Part shown: one piece after another, positions 1 to 11,407 of the stretch
Layout: every line of letters begins with the position of its first letter
Position numbering within the stretch: the stretch's first letter is position 1
Source of the DNA: Erythrobacter sp.
Lineage (GTDB): Bacteria > Pseudomonadota > Alphaproteobacteria > Sphingomonadales > Sphingomonadaceae
Length of the DNA: 47,843 bases
Assembly: GCF_023653175.1 (NCBI RefSeq)
Contig: NZ_JAMNXL010000008.1
Span: 1-47,843, forward strand
Direction of reading: 5' to 3'
Position numbers and translations under genes: made by a program
The notes under the pieces: model-generated
Database searches by the model: none
Told to the model about the DNA's origin: nothing
The model's input: only the letters and a program-made list of their open reading frames with translations

Positions 1-1896
1 GCCGAACGGGTGGCGCGCGATCTGAAGCTGGCCGAAGACCCCGCCTTTCTCGATCCGGCCACGCCGCCCGCCCAGCGCGCCCGCGCCGCGGCCGCCCGGC
101 TCGCGCGCAATCTCGAGGTCGGCCCGCAGCGCGGCAGCGATCTGGTGACGCTCGCCTACACCGATCCCGATCCGGCCCGCGCCGCGCGCATCGCCAACGG
201 CTTTGCCGAGGGGTTCATCGCCGCGACCACCGAGAACCGCTACAACACCACCAATTATGCCCGCGGCTTCCTGCAGGACCAGCTCGCGGTGGCGCGCGAA
301 CGGCTGGAGAATTCCGAACGGGCGCTGGTCGCCTATGCGCAGCGGCAGGGCATCGTCCAGCTCGACACCGGCAGCGCCCGCGGCAGTGGCGGCCGCGAGG
401 GCGACGGGCCGAGCGCGGCCGGCGGCGACACGCTCTCGAGCCAGGCGCTGCTGGGCCTCAACAGCGCGCTCTCGCAGGCGACGGCGGAGCGGATCGCTGC
501 CGAGCAGGCCTATCGCCAGACCGGCGGGGCAGGGTTCTCGGGCGAGCAGATCGCCGATCCCGCGCTGCAAGCCCTGCGCGCCGAGCGTTCGCGGCTGGAG
601 GCGGACTACAGCGAGCGGCTGAAGACCTTCAAGCCCGACTATCCCGAGATGCTCGCGCTCCAGGCCAAGATCGCCGAAGTGAAGGCGGCCATCACGCGCG
701 AGACCGGCGCAATCGCCAGCTCGCTCGCCAGCCGCTACCGGGCCGCCGCCGGGCGCGAGCGCGAGTTGCAGGCGGAGGTGGCTGAGCTGCGTGCGCAGGT
801 GCTCGACCTGCGCAGCCGCGGGATCGGCTACAATTTCCTCCAGCGCGAGGTCGATACCAACCGCGAGCTCTATGACGCGCTGCTGCAGCGCTACAAGGAG
901 ATCGGCGTCGTCGGCGAGCTGGGCGAGAATCAGGCGACCGTGATCGACCGTGCGCTCGCGCCGATGAGCCCCTACCGCCCGCAGCCGCTGCGCAATCTCG
1001 GCATCGCGCTGGTGCTCGGGCTGATCGCGGGGCTCGGCCTTGCCTTCCTCGTCGAGTTCGTCGACGACACGGTCAAGTCGCCCGAGGAAATCTCGGACAT
1101 GCTCGGCCTGCCGGTGCTCGGCGTGGTGCCGCGTCCGGGCAAGGGCGAGAAGCTGTCAGAGCAGCTCGAGGATGCCAAGTCCCCGGTCACCGAAAGCTAT
1201 CAGTCGATCACCGCCGCGCTGCGGTTCATCGGCGATGGCGGCACCCCGCGCTCGATCCTCGTCACCAGTTCGCGCGCCGCGGAGGGCAAGTCCACTTCCT
1301 CGCTGGCGATCGCGCAGAGCCTGGCGCGGGTGGGCAAGCGGGTGCTGCTGATCGATGCGGACATGCGCAATCCCTCCTTCCTGTCGGAGACGGCAAGGCT
1401 GTGGGGGCTGAGCACGCTGCTGGCCAACACGTCCAAGCTGGAGGACATGGTCGTGCCGACCCGGTTCGAGACCTTGTGGCTGCTGCCCGCAGGGCCGATC
1501 CCCGCAGCGCCCGCGCATCTGCTGGCGACCTTGCGGATCCACGAGGTCATCGCCGAGGCGTCGGCAGGTTATGACGTGGTGGTTGTCGACGCGCCGCCTG
1601 TTCTTGGCCTTGCCGATGCGCCGACGCTCGCCTCGATCTGCGAGGCGACCGTGCTGATCGTCGAGGCGGGTTCGGCGCGCCGCGCGGCAATCCGGCGGAC
1701 GCTGCGTCGCCTGCTCGATGCCAAGGCCAGTGTGGTCGGCACGGTGCTGACCAAGTTCCAGCCCAAGACCGGCTCGGATCACGAAAGCTATGGCTACGGC
1801 TATGGTGCGGGGGCGGAAGCGGCGCATTCCGGCCTGCTGGGCAAGCTGCGGCGGCGCCCGAAGGTCGAAGGCAAGACGCTGGATATCGGCGCATGA
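1..1896 (+). CDS. Wzc-like polysaccharide co-polymerase / BY-kinase (5' truncated)
   Basis: Inner-membrane chain-length regulator fused to a bacterial tyrosine kinase, which controls polymerisation and export of surface polysaccharide. The reading frame is open from base 1 and the GTG at base 10 lies inside a Wzz-type domain, so the true start and first membrane helix are outside the window. Visible parts, counted from base 1: a coiled-coil periplasmic region (about 80-290), a second membrane helix (about 335-355), then the kinase with Walker A (AAEGKSTSS, about 425), Walker A' (LLIDADM, about 450) and Walker B (VVVVDAPP, about 527). A small tyrosine cluster (YGYGYG) near the C-terminus is the expected autophosphorylation site. 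Its stop overlaps the next start (ATGA), so it heads an operon with the TPR-like, ABC and acyltransferase genes. Family assignment is firm; the polymer controlled is unknown. Confidence 0.93.
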   Translation, partial: AERVARDLKLAEDPAFLDPATPPAQRARAAAARLARNLEVGPQRGSDLVTLAYTDPDPARAARIANGFAEGFIAATTENRYNTTNYARGFLQDQLAVARERLENSERALVAYAQRQGIVQLDTGSARGSGGREGDGPSAAGGDTLSSQALLGLNSALSQATAERIAAEQAYRQTGGAGFSGEQIADPALQALRAERSRLEADYSERLKTFKPDYPEMLALQAKIAEVKAAITRETGAIASSLASRYRAAAGRERELQAEVAELRAQVLDLRSRGIGYNFLQREVDTNRELYDALLQRYKEIGVVGELGENQATVIDRALAPMSPYRPQPLRNLGIALVLGLIAGLGLAFLVEFVDDTVKSPEEISDMLGLPVLGVVPRPGKGEKLSEQLEDAKSPVTESYQSITAALRFIGDGGTPRSILVTSSRAAEGKSTSSLAIAQSLARVGKRVLLIDADMRNPSFLSETARLWGLSTLLANTSKLEDMVVPTRFETLWLLPAGPIPAAPAHLLATLRIHEVIAEASAGYDVVVVDAPPVLGLADAPTLASICEATVLIVEAGSARRAAIRRTLRRLLDAKASVVGTVLTKFQPKTGSDHESYGYGYGAGAEAAHSGLLGKLRRRPKVEGKTLDIGA

Positions 1897-2485
1897 TGAA
1901 GGGTGCGCGCGCGATGCTGATCGCGCTGGTGCTGGCAGGAATGTGGATCTCGCTGCGCACGGCGGTCGGTGCGCAATCCGATGCGCTGCGGCCCGAGGCC
2001 TCGGCCTGGGCGGTGCCGCGCAGCGGCAATGCGCTTGCAACGCTCGCCGCGCAGCGGATTGTCGCGCAGGACGGTACGATCGACGCGCCCGCCCGCGCGC
2101 TGATCGCCGATGCCATGGCGCGGGTGCCGGCGGCAGGTCAGCCGCTCGCGCTGGCGGGCCTTGCCGCGAGCGCCGAGGGCGATCTGCCCCGCGCCACGCA
2201 GCTGATGGAGGCCGCGCGCCGCCGCGCCCCGCGCTTCCCGCTCGCGCGCAACTGGCTGCTCAACGAATATGCCCGCACCGCCCGCTATGACGCGGCGCTG
2301 GTGGAGGCGGGCGTGCTGATGCGCCTTGCGCCCGAGACCCGGCCGCAGGTCTACACGCTGATCGCGGCGATGGCCGCGCGCGCGGACGCTGCCCCGGCGG
2401 TGCGCCGCGCGCTCGCCCGCCAGCCCGACTGGGCCGAGCCCTACGCCGCCTGGGCCCGCCCGCATAAGCGGGCCGACGAAGCGAC

Positions 2486-2489
<4 letters not shown>
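1893..2489 (+). CDS. small exported or membrane-anchored TPR-like protein of the polysaccharide operon
   Basis: This 198-residue protein begins with a short basic segment and one hydrophobic helix (about residues 8-26), consistent with a signal peptide or membrane anchor. The rest is Ala/Arg-rich and helical, with a repeating pattern that resembles degenerate tetratricopeptide repeats (for example GDLPRATQLMEAARRRAP and RYDAALVEAGVLMRLAP). TPR proteins in polysaccharide loci often scaffold the export machinery, but no specific family is recognised here. It is coupled by ATGA overlaps to the BY-kinase upstream and the ABC transporter downstream, so a role in the same pathway is likely. The gene is supported by its overlaps, its length and its codon bias. 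Confidence 0.72.
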
Positions 2490-4293
<1,804 letters not shown>

Positions 4294-4297
<4 letters not shown>

Positions 4298-6222
4298 GCC
4301 TTGCGCCGGGGGCGGGGGAGACGCGCGGGGACATTCAGGCGCTGCGCGGTTTCGCCGTACTTGCCGTCATCATCTATCATGCGGGCCTGCCGATCGCTGA
4401 AGGCGGCTTCCTCGGCGTGGACGTGTTCTTCGTCGTCTCGGGCTTCCTCATCGGCGGGCATGTGCTGCGCGCGCTGGAGGAGGGGCGCTTTGCCTTCGGC
4501 ACCTTCTACTTGCGGCGCATCCGGCGGTTGATCCCGGCGGCCTATGCCATGCTGCTGCTGACGGTGCTCGCCGCAGCGGCGCTGCTGACGACGGACGCCC
4601 ATGCCCGTTTCACCGCGCAGGCGCTGGGATCGCTCGTCTATGCCACCAACATCGTGCTGTGGCGGCAGATCAACTACTTCAACGACCAGTCGGACAGCGA
4701 GCCGCTGCTGCACATGTGGTCGCTGGCGGTGGAGGAGCAGTTCTATCTGCTGCTGCCGCTCGCGCTGTGGCTGCTGCCGCGCCGCTGGCGCGCGGGCGGG
4801 GTGACGGTTGCGACCGTGGTGAGCCTTGCGCTCTATCTCTGGCTCTACCCCCGCTCGCCGGGCGCGGCGTTCTATCTGTTGCCGACCCGCGCGTGGGAGC
4901 TGGGGCTGGGCGTGCTGGCGGCGATGCTGGCTGCGCGCGGCCTCGGTCAAAACGGGATGCGGTGGCTGGCTTTGCCGCTGGTGGCGGTGATGGCGCTGCC
5001 GGTGATCCTGCCGCCTTCTGGCGTGCCGCTGCACTGGCTCGCGATCCCGGTGTGTCTCACCACCGCCGCACTGCTGCTCGTCGCGCTGCCGAGCCCCCGC
5101 GCGCTCGCGCCGCTGGAGCGGATCGGCGATGCCTCCTATTCGCTCTACCTCGTCCATTGGCCGCTGTTCGCCTTTGCCCATGTGATCTGGCTGGGAGCGA
5201 CCCCGCCGCTTGGCGTGCGGCTCGGACTTGTGGCGGCAACCTTCGTGCTCGGCTGGCTCTCATGGCGCTGGATCGAGCAGCCCGGGCGCTTCGCCCCGCT
5301 TGCGGCGCGCCGGGTGGTGGCGCTCTATGCCGGGGTGACGCTGGTGCTGGCCGGAGCGGTGCTCGCCGCCGCCGCTCTGGTCAAGGCGCGCCCCGAGCCT
5401 ATCGACCTTGCCGGGGTCACAGGCCTCGACCTCGCCGGCTGCGATGCCGATGCGGCGCGGTTCGACGGAGCCTGTGCGCAAGGCTCCGCGCCCGATCTGC
5501 TGGTGTGGGGCGATTCCTTCTCGCAGCAGCTGATCCCCGCGCTGCTTGCCGATGGGGAGCGCAATCTGGCGCAGGCGAGCAAGGGGCAATGCGCGCCGCT
5601 GCCGGGCCTTGCGCCGGCCGACCGCGATGCCACGGCCGCCTTCGCGCGCGATTGTCTGGCCTATAATGCCAGCGTGCTCGACTATCTCGGCCGCACGCCA
5701 TCGATCCGGGTGGTGGTGCTGTCGGGCAATTATGCCCGCTTCGCGCAGGCCGGCACCAAGGCGCTGCGGCCCGATGGGCGGCTTGCCACTGCAAGCCTGT
5801 CCGAGATGATCGCGGCCCAGCAGCGTACCGCCGCAACGATCCGGGCGATGGGCAAAGCGGTGGCGATCGTGACCGGGCCGGTCGCGGCGCGCTTCGATGC
5901 CGGACAGTGCCGGGCGCGGGCGATCGGCGGCTTACCCAGCGCCGCGCCCGCTCCCGATTGCGCGATCCCGTCTGACGCCAGAGCCGTGCCGATGGCATGG
6001 CAGGAGGCGCTCTTCACCGGATTTGCGCGCGACGGGCAGACGCCGGTCTTGCGGCTCGACCGGATGCTTTGCCCCGATCCTGCACTATGTCCGACGGCGC
6101 TGGACGGCGTGGCGCTGTATCGCGACGCACATCATCTGAGCGCGTCCGGCAGCGCGCTGGTGGGGAAGCGCTTCAGGCTGGGCGAGGCGGCGCGTGCGGC
6201 GGCCGCTCAGCGCAGCCGGTGA
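4294..6222 (+). CDS. OatA-like O-acyltransferase with C-terminal SGNH domain
   Basis: Membrane acyltransferase that transfers acyl (usually acetyl) groups to sugars. The ORF is open from 4207, but the ATG at 4294 overlaps the ABC transporter stop as ATGA and begins directly before the family's N-terminal motif (DIQALRGFAVLAVIIYH), so I take it as the start (642 residues). The N-terminal acyltransferase_3 domain has about ten membrane helices and the marker segments GGFLGVDVFFVVSGFLI and LVHWPLFAF. The C-terminal periplasmic SGNH domain shows the nucleophile block GDSFSQQ and the Asp-His block DAHHLS. This two-domain form is typical of O-antigen and peptidoglycan acetylation, so it probably O-acylates the polysaccharide made here. 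Its 3' end overlaps the convergent GT2 gene by 16 bases. Confidence 0.92.
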
Positions 6223-7157
6223 CGCAGGCGCCACACTCGCGCCCCGAGACGCAGCAAGGTGCGCGGGACGAAGCTGACTGTCCACCACAGCCACCATCTG
6301 CGGCTCCGGGAGGTCGCTCCGCCCAGCATGTCGCGTGCTGCCGCTCCGTGGCCGTGATAGACCATCTGGCGCGCAAAGCGCACGCGCAGCATGTCGCCAT
6401 AGGCCCGCAGCATCGCATGGCGCGCATGGTGCGCAGGATCGCCGAGCAGCGCGGCGATCGCCGCGAGGTTGGGCGAGGGCGGTGGCGGGGCGCGGCGCAG
6501 CTCGGCCTGGCGGGCCTCCATGATCCCGCCATTGCCCCGGACATAAATCGCGGTCAGCGCCTCGCTCACCGCGAAGTGCCCCGAGAGCGCGAGGTGGATC
6601 CACAGGTCGGTGTCTTCTCCGGCCGGATAATCCCCGAACCCGCCCGCCGCGATCACCGCGCTGCGCTGCGCCGCGACCGCCGAGGTCCAGACCCGGTCGC
6701 AGTTTGTCCCGGCGAAGAAATCGATCTCCCGGCTCGGCGCGCCGGCGGCGGCAGGGTCTGCCGGCGGAGGCGAGACCGGCAGCGTCGCCCAGCGGAAACC
6801 GGATCCGACCAACGCGCAATCCGGGTGCCGCGCGATCAGAGCATCCAGCACTTCGAGATGATTGGGCGCCCACAGGTCATCGGCATCAATGAAGGCGATC
6901 CACTCCCCGCTCGCCTCGGCGATCCCGCGGTTGCGCGCCGGGCCGGGGCCGCGCCGCGCCTCGTGCAGCAGCCGCACGCGGGGATCGGCGATGGCCTGCA
7001 CCGCTTCCACACTGCCGTCAGTGCTGCCATTGTCGATCACGATCACTTCGCGCGGAGGATGCGTCTGCGACAGCACGCTGTCCAGCGTGGCGGTGACTTC
7101 GCCAACCTTGTTGTAGAGCGGGACGACGACCGAGAAGCCTGTGTTTTCGCCCGGCAT
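6207..7157 (-). CDS. family 2 glycosyltransferase
   Basis: Cytoplasmic GT-A fold glycosyltransferase of 316 residues. It starts with the GT2 nucleotide-binding strand (SVVVPLYNKV), then EVIVIDNGSTDGS and the metal-binding DADDLW motif near residue 95. The C-terminal third is basic (ARVWRLRHRLR) and may lie against the membrane. It probably adds one sugar of the repeat unit; donor and acceptor cannot be read from the sequence. It stands alone on the minus strand, convergent with the acyltransferase (16-base overlap) and divergent from the next glycosyltransferase. Start ATG has no strong Shine-Dalgarno sequence. Confidence 0.9.
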   Translation of the reverse strand: MPGENTGFSVVVPLYNKVGEVTATLDSVLSQTHPPREVIVIDNGSTDGSVEAVQAIADPRVRLLHEARRGPGPARNRGIAEASGEWIAFIDADDLWAPNHLEVLDALIARHPDCALVGSGFRWATLPVSPPPADPAAAGAPSREIDFFAGTNCDRVWTSAVAAQRSAVIAAGGFGDYPAGEDTDLWIHLALSGHFAVSEALTAIYVRGNGGIMEARQAELRRAPPPPSPNLAAIAALLGDPAHHARHAMLRAYGDMLRVRFARQMVYHGHGAAARDMLGGATSRSRRWWLWWTVSFVPRTLLRLGARVWRLRHRLR

Positions 7158-7228
7158 TATCGTGGTTCGCCCGCGTTAGACATCGCGGAGGAATAACGCT
7201 AAGTGCCCGATCTGGCAAAGGTTTTGTG

Positions 7229-8308
7229 ATGGTGGATGGCAGAGTGCTGTTACTTACCGGTTATGACGGAACCCGCGCCGGTGCCGGGCGCGAGGGGCTC
7301 TCGCGGCTGATCGAGACCGTGCTGGCCGATCTGGCGGGCTCGCTTGAAGTCATGCGGCTTGCGGGGCGCACTGCGCCGCTCGACGGCTTGCGCGGGCGGC
7401 TCGGCGGGCTGGACGGGGCGGCAGCGGCTGAGCTGCGCGCGCGCGTCGCCGATCCCGCGACCGCGGTTCTGGTGTGCGACGGATCGCAGCTCGGCGGAGC
7501 AGCGGCGCTCGCCCGCGCGGCGCAGCCCGATCTGCCGATCATCACCTTCTGCCACAATTGCGAGACGCAGTTCTTCGCCGATGCGCTGCGGGCGGCGCCG
7601 GGGCTCAAGGCCGCGGGCGTGCTTGCCGGGCACTGGCAGGCCGAGCGGCTGGCGATGCGGCACAGCACGCAGGTCGTCACGCTCAGCCAGCGCGACAGCG
7701 CCGAACTCGTCCGTCGCTTCGGTCGCGGGGGCGAGAGGATCGTGCCGCTCGCGCTCGAGGATGCTCGCGACCCTGCGGCGGTGCCGTCGGTACCGGGCGA
7801 GCCCTATGCCCTGTTCGTCGGCGGCGGGTTCTTCGGCAATCTCGAAGGCCTGCGCTGGTATGCCCGCGCCGTCGCCCCTTCGCTCGCGATACGAACACTG
7901 GTGGTGGGGCGCGGGCTGGAGGGGCTTGGGCCCTTGCCTGCCAATATCGAGCTGGTCGGGCCGGTCGACGACCTCTCGCCGTGGTATGCGGGCGCCGCGC
8001 TGGTGGTCGCGCCGATTCTGTCCGGATCGGGGATGAAGACCAAGGTCGCCGAGGCGCTGATGCACGGCAAGCGCGTGGTCGGCACTGCCGAGGGCTTTGC
8101 GGGCTATGACGCGGCGGTGGTGGCGGCGAACCACCTGTGCGACGATCCGCAGGACTTCGCCGCCGCGATCAACGCCGCGCTGGCGCAGCCGCCGCCCGCT
8201 TTCGATCCGGCGATGAGGGCACTTTACGAAGCCCGCCATTCGCGCACAGCCTTCCGCGACGGGCTGGCGGCGGTGCTGGCCGACTACGACCCGGTCACCT
8301 CGCGGTAG
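7229..8308 (+). CDS. GT4-like glycosyltransferase
   Basis: GT-B fold glycosyltransferase of about 359 residues. The C-terminal donor-binding domain is clear: FVGGGFFGNLEGLRWY, then LSGSGMKTKVAEALMHGKRVVGT, a pattern of the Glyco_trans_1_4 group. The ORF track starts at GTG 7226, but ATG 7229 is better placed (AAAGG seven bases upstream). The N-terminal half holds the predicted acceptor domain. Its 3' end overlaps the convergent downstream glycosyltransferase by 25 bases. Its sugar specificity is unknown. Confidence 0.87.
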   Translation: MVDGRVLLLTGYDGTRAGAGREGLSRLIETVLADLAGSLEVMRLAGRTAPLDGLRGRLGGLDGAAAAELRARVADPATAVLVCDGSQLGGAAALARAAQPDLPIITFCHNCETQFFADALRAAPGLKAAGVLAGHWQAERLAMRHSTQVVTLSQRDSAELVRRFGRGGERIVPLALEDARDPAAVPSVPGEPYALFVGGGFFGNLEGLRWYARAVAPSLAIRTLVVGRGLEGLGPLPANIELVGPVDDLSPWYAGAALVVAPILSGSGMKTKVAEALMHGKRVVGTAEGFAGYDAAVVAANHLCDDPQDFAAAINAALAQPPPAFDPAMRALYEARHSRTAFRDGLAAVLADYDPVTSR

Positions 8309-9408
8309 ATCGCAGCAAGCTCGTCTGCCAGCACGGTGAAGTCGTGGCGGGCGAGCCGCGCGCGCCCGGCCTCGGCCAGTGCGGCGCGCTCGGCGGGGTC
8401 GTCCCACAGCATCGCGATGGCGGCGGCGGTGCCTGCGGGATCGCCGAGCGCGAAAAACCTTGCCGCGCCGCCTGCCAGCTCGCGGAACACCGGCGCGTCG
8501 CTCGCCGCAACCGGCAGCCCGGCGGCCATCGCCTCGACCAGCGGAATGCCGAACCCCTCGTATGCCGAAGGGAACAGCAGGAGGTCGGCAAGGTGGTACA
8601 TCGCCCGCAAATCATCGCCGCCCACGCCGCTCAGCAGCCGCACCGACGCGCCGAGGCCGTGGCGGGCGATCGCGGCCTGCAATGCGGCTTCGCTCCCGCC
8701 GGGATTGCCCACCACCACCAGCGGCACGTCGCGCTGCTGCGCGCGCAGCACCGCGATGGCGTCGATGGCCTGCGCGAAGTTCTTGCGCGGCTCGAGATGC
8801 CCGACGCTCAGCACGAAACGCTCCGGCAAGGTCCAGCGCGCGCGCACTGCGGCGCAGGCGTCCTCGCCCGGGTGCGCGAGGTCTTCGGGCCGGACGCCGT
8901 TGTAGAGCCGGCGCACCCGCGCACCGGGGTGGAAGGCGCGCAATTCCTCCGCGACGGTGTCGGACACCGCCAGCGTCAGCCGCGCACGCTTGAGCGCATG
9001 GTGCAGCACGGGCCGCGCGACCAGCCGCTCGGCCCACGTTGCATCGGGCCGCACCGGGCGCAGGTCGTGGATCGTCAGCAGGGTCGGGCAATCGGGCGCG
9101 ATCACGGCGGGGAGGTGAAAGCTCTCGAACAGGTCGAGCCGGTCAGCCTGCAAGGCGCGTCGCCAATAGCCGAGCCCTGCCGCGACGCGCGCGATGCGGC
9201 CCTCGGCGGGGAGCGGGGTGACGCGCGCCTCGACATTGGAGCAGGGGGCGAACCATGCCGCCACCCGCACGTCGCGCGGTTCGTAGATGATGAAGTGCCA
9301 ATCGGGCCGCAGGCGGATCAGCGCGCCCATAAGATAGCGCAGCCGCTGGTTCGCGCCCGAGGGCCGCTCGGTGAAGCAGGTCGCGTTGAGGCCGATGCGC
9401 AGGCTCAA
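8284..9408 (-). CDS. GT4 family glycosyltransferase
   Basis: GT-B glycosyltransferase of 374 residues, most like the mannosyl/glucosyl transferases of polysaccharide loci. Motifs: RIGLNATCF at the N-terminus, LYNGV at the domain junction, FVLSVGHLEPRKNF at the start of the donor domain, and LFPSAYEGFGIPLVEAMAAG, the GT4 E-x7-E region. The ORF track begins far upstream, but that part lies inside the preceding gene. The only sensible start is TTG at 9408, which overlaps the upstream TGA as TTGA. It is the last gene of a three-gene minus-strand operon (FkbM methyltransferase, GT4, GT4). TTG is a weak start and may keep expression low. Confidence 0.88.
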   Translation of the reverse strand: MSLRIGLNATCFTERPSGANQRLRYLMGALIRLRPDWHFIIYEPRDVRVAAWFAPCSNVEARVTPLPAEGRIARVAAGLGYWRRALQADRLDLFESFHLPAVIAPDCPTLLTIHDLRPVRPDATWAERLVARPVLHHALKRARLTLAVSDTVAEELRAFHPGARVRRLYNGVRPEDLAHPGEDACAAVRARWTLPERFVLSVGHLEPRKNFAQAIDAIAVLRAQQRDVPLVVVGNPGGSEAALQAAIARHGLGASVRLLSGVGGDDLRAMYHLADLLLFPSAYEGFGIPLVEAMAAGLPVAASDAPVFRELAGGAARFFALGDPAGTAAAIAMLWDDPAERAALAEAGRARLARHDFTVLADELAAIYREVTGS

Positions 9409-10490
9409 TGTTCGGCCAGCCCCAGCAGTTCGAAATGGCGGCGGATCACGCGGGTTTGTTCGAAGGGCTGCACCGCCTCGGCGAGCATTTCGGGGGCGAT
9501 CGGGCGGGCAAGGGCCTCGCGCAAGGCGGCCGCGATCGACTCCGGATCGCCGACCTTGGCAAGGTAGCCGTAGCGCCCGCCTTGCAGCAGTTCGCGCGGG
9601 CCGGTCGGGCAATCGGTCGCGACCGGGGTGCAGCCGCACATCATCGCTTCGACCAGCACGTTGGGCATGCCCTCGACATGGCTCGACAGCGCCGAGACCC
9701 GCGCGCGGGCGAAATAGCGCAGCGGATTGTCGACCCTGCCCGGCAGGCGCACGCGCTCGGCGAGGCCGAGCCCGGCCACCAGCGCTTCGAGCGCGCCGCG
9801 CTCGGGCCCCTCGCCAAGGATCAGCAGCCGCGCGTCCGGCACCAGCGGAATGGCGCGGATCAGGTCAGCAAAGCCCTTCCACGGCGCCAGCGAGCCGGCG
9901 GCGACAATCGGCGGGGGCAGACCATCTGCGAACCACGGGTCCTCCACCGGCTCGCCCATGCGTGCGCGGGCGGCGGGGGAATCGACGATGTTGTAAACGC
10001 AGACATGGCCCATGCGCGGGAACAGCGTCCGGTATTGCGCGACCATATCCTGCGACACGCAGGTCAGCGCCTGCGCGCGCGGGGCGAGGGCACGCATCGC
10101 CTGTTTCAGCACCCAGCGCTTGTTGAAGGGCTTGGAGGAATAGGTGTCGAACGGGGTCACGCGCGAGGAACCGCTGATCCGCGCCTTGGAGCCTGCCAGC
10201 AGCGCGGCGGCAAGCACGATGCAGTTGAGGTGATCCTCGGCCGAAAACACCACCTCGGGCTGCGCGCGGCGCAGGTGGCGCACCAGCGGGGCGATCATGC
10301 CGCGCACCTGCCGCGCGCCGAGCACCAGCGTGGTGACGCCGGGGGCGGCGGGCACGGTCAGATCGGCATCGCAATTGCCGACCATGAAGGTGACATCATG
10401 TCCCCGCTCGGCAAGCGCCGCGGCAAAGCGCGCCTGCGCCAGCGGCACCCCTGAAATCGCATAGCGCGGGGTGACGACGAGGATTTTCAC
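9405..10490 (-). CDS. GT4 family glycosyltransferase
   Basis: GT-B glycosyltransferase of 361 residues. N-terminal KILVVTPRYAISGVPLAQ is the usual first strand of the acceptor domain. The donor domain has AAGSLAPWKGFADLI, LLILGEGPERGALEALV and SSHVEGMPNVLVEAMMCG, which form the GT4 signature with the conserved glutamates. The long N-terminal extension in the ORF track is discarded: GTG at 10490 overlaps the upstream stop as GTGA and sits directly before the conserved first strand. It is translationally coupled to the FkbM gene upstream and the GT4 gene downstream. Probable role: addition of one sugar to the lipid-linked repeat unit in the cytoplasm. Confidence 0.9.
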   Translation of the reverse strand: MKILVVTPRYAISGVPLAQARFAAALAERGHDVTFMVGNCDADLTVPAAPGVTTLVLGARQVRGMIAPLVRHLRRAQPEVVFSAEDHLNCIVLAAALLAGSKARISGSSRVTPFDTYSSKPFNKRWVLKQAMRALAPRAQALTCVSQDMVAQYRTLFPRMGHVCVYNIVDSPAARARMGEPVEDPWFADGLPPPIVAAGSLAPWKGFADLIRAIPLVPDARLLILGEGPERGALEALVAGLGLAERVRLPGRVDNPLRYFARARVSALSSHVEGMPNVLVEAMMCGCTPVATDCPTGPRELLQGGRYGYLAKVGDPESIAAALREALARPIAPEMLAEAVQPFEQTRVIRRHFELLGLAEH

Positions 10491-11281
10491 GCTGCTCCTC
10501 TCGCAAGGACGCCCGCATACTCCCCGCGGGCGATGCGGCTTTCGGCGAGGAAGATGAAGTTGTTGCAATAGGGCCGGCCGCGCGCGGCGAAGTCCTGATG
10601 CTGGCTTGCATCGAAGGCCTCGAGCGGCAGCAGCGCGCCGCTGCACAGGAACCAGCCGCGATAGCCCATGGCCTGCACCTCGGCGAAAGCCTCGCTGATC
10701 GGGCGGGCGATGTGGCGCTGCTCGATCTCCACGATCAGCGCCGGGCTGCTGGCGGCGATGGTGGCCGCCGCGCCGCGCAGCACCGCGGCCTCGTGCCCTT
10801 CGACGTCGATCTTGATCAGCGCGGCATCGGTGATCCCCATGCTGTCGAGCGGCGCGAGCGGCACCGAGACCCGCCGGCCCTGCGCAACCGCGCCCCCGGC
10901 CAGCGCGGCTGAGCTGTCATGCTCCACCCCGCCTTCGCCGGGGATCACCAGTTCGGCGGTGCCCTCGCGATCGGACAGGGCGAGCGCGTGGACCGTAACC
11001 CCGCTGCGCCCTTTTGCCCAGGCGGCGAGCACTGCGGCGATGGCGGGGTTGGGTTCGAACAGGTCGACCCGCGCACCCAGCCTTGCGAGCGTCAGCGCAT
11101 AGGTGCCGTAATTGGCCCCGATATCGAGCGCGCGCTCGCCCGGGCGGATCAGCTGGGGGAGCAGGGAGAGCTCGGCCTCCAGTCCGCCCGCCATCTTCAG
11201 GAAAAGGTGCTTGGCCGGCACCTGCCAGCGCGCCGGCAGCATGTCGCGCACCAGTCCCTTGATTTGCGCTAATCCCCTCAT
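10487..11281 (-). CDS. FkbM family SAM-dependent methyltransferase
   Basis: Methyltransferase of 264 residues. The SAM-binding loop is LDIGANYGTYA (about residues 52-62), followed by the acidic LFEPNP motif and the family-specific KIDVEGHE segment. FkbM-type enzymes O-methylate hydroxyl groups, and in polysaccharide loci they methylate sugar residues. It heads the minus-strand three-gene operon, divergent from the asparagine-synthase gene with a 126-base gap that should contain both promoters. Start ATG is supported by the family-typical N-terminal length. Confidence 0.9.
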   Translation of the reverse strand: MRGLAQIKGLVRDMLPARWQVPAKHLFLKMAGGLEAELSLLPQLIRPGERALDIGANYGTYALTLARLGARVDLFEPNPAIAAVLAAWAKGRSGVTVHALALSDREGTAELVIPGEGGVEHDSSAALAGGAVAQGRRVSVPLAPLDSMGITDAALIKIDVEGHEAAVLRGAAATIAASSPALIVEIEQRHIARPISEAFAEVQAMGYRGWFLCSGALLPLEAFDASQHQDFAARGRPYCNNFIFLAESRIARGEYAGVLARGAA

Positions 11282-11407
11282 TCTGTAGGCGGATAGGTCT
11301 GGGGGAGGGGCTTGTCCACTGGCGACTTCCCCTCGCGCGCCTGCTGTTGTAGCCGTGTCGCTCTGCCCTGCCGGTTCGGGGGCGCGAGGCGCGAAAGGCG
11401 GAAAGGC

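Noticed and set aside
10-12. GTG at base 10 as the start of the BY-kinase gene
   Set aside because: The frame is open to base 1 and the N-terminal Wzz segment would begin without its membrane helix; the gene is cut by the window edge.
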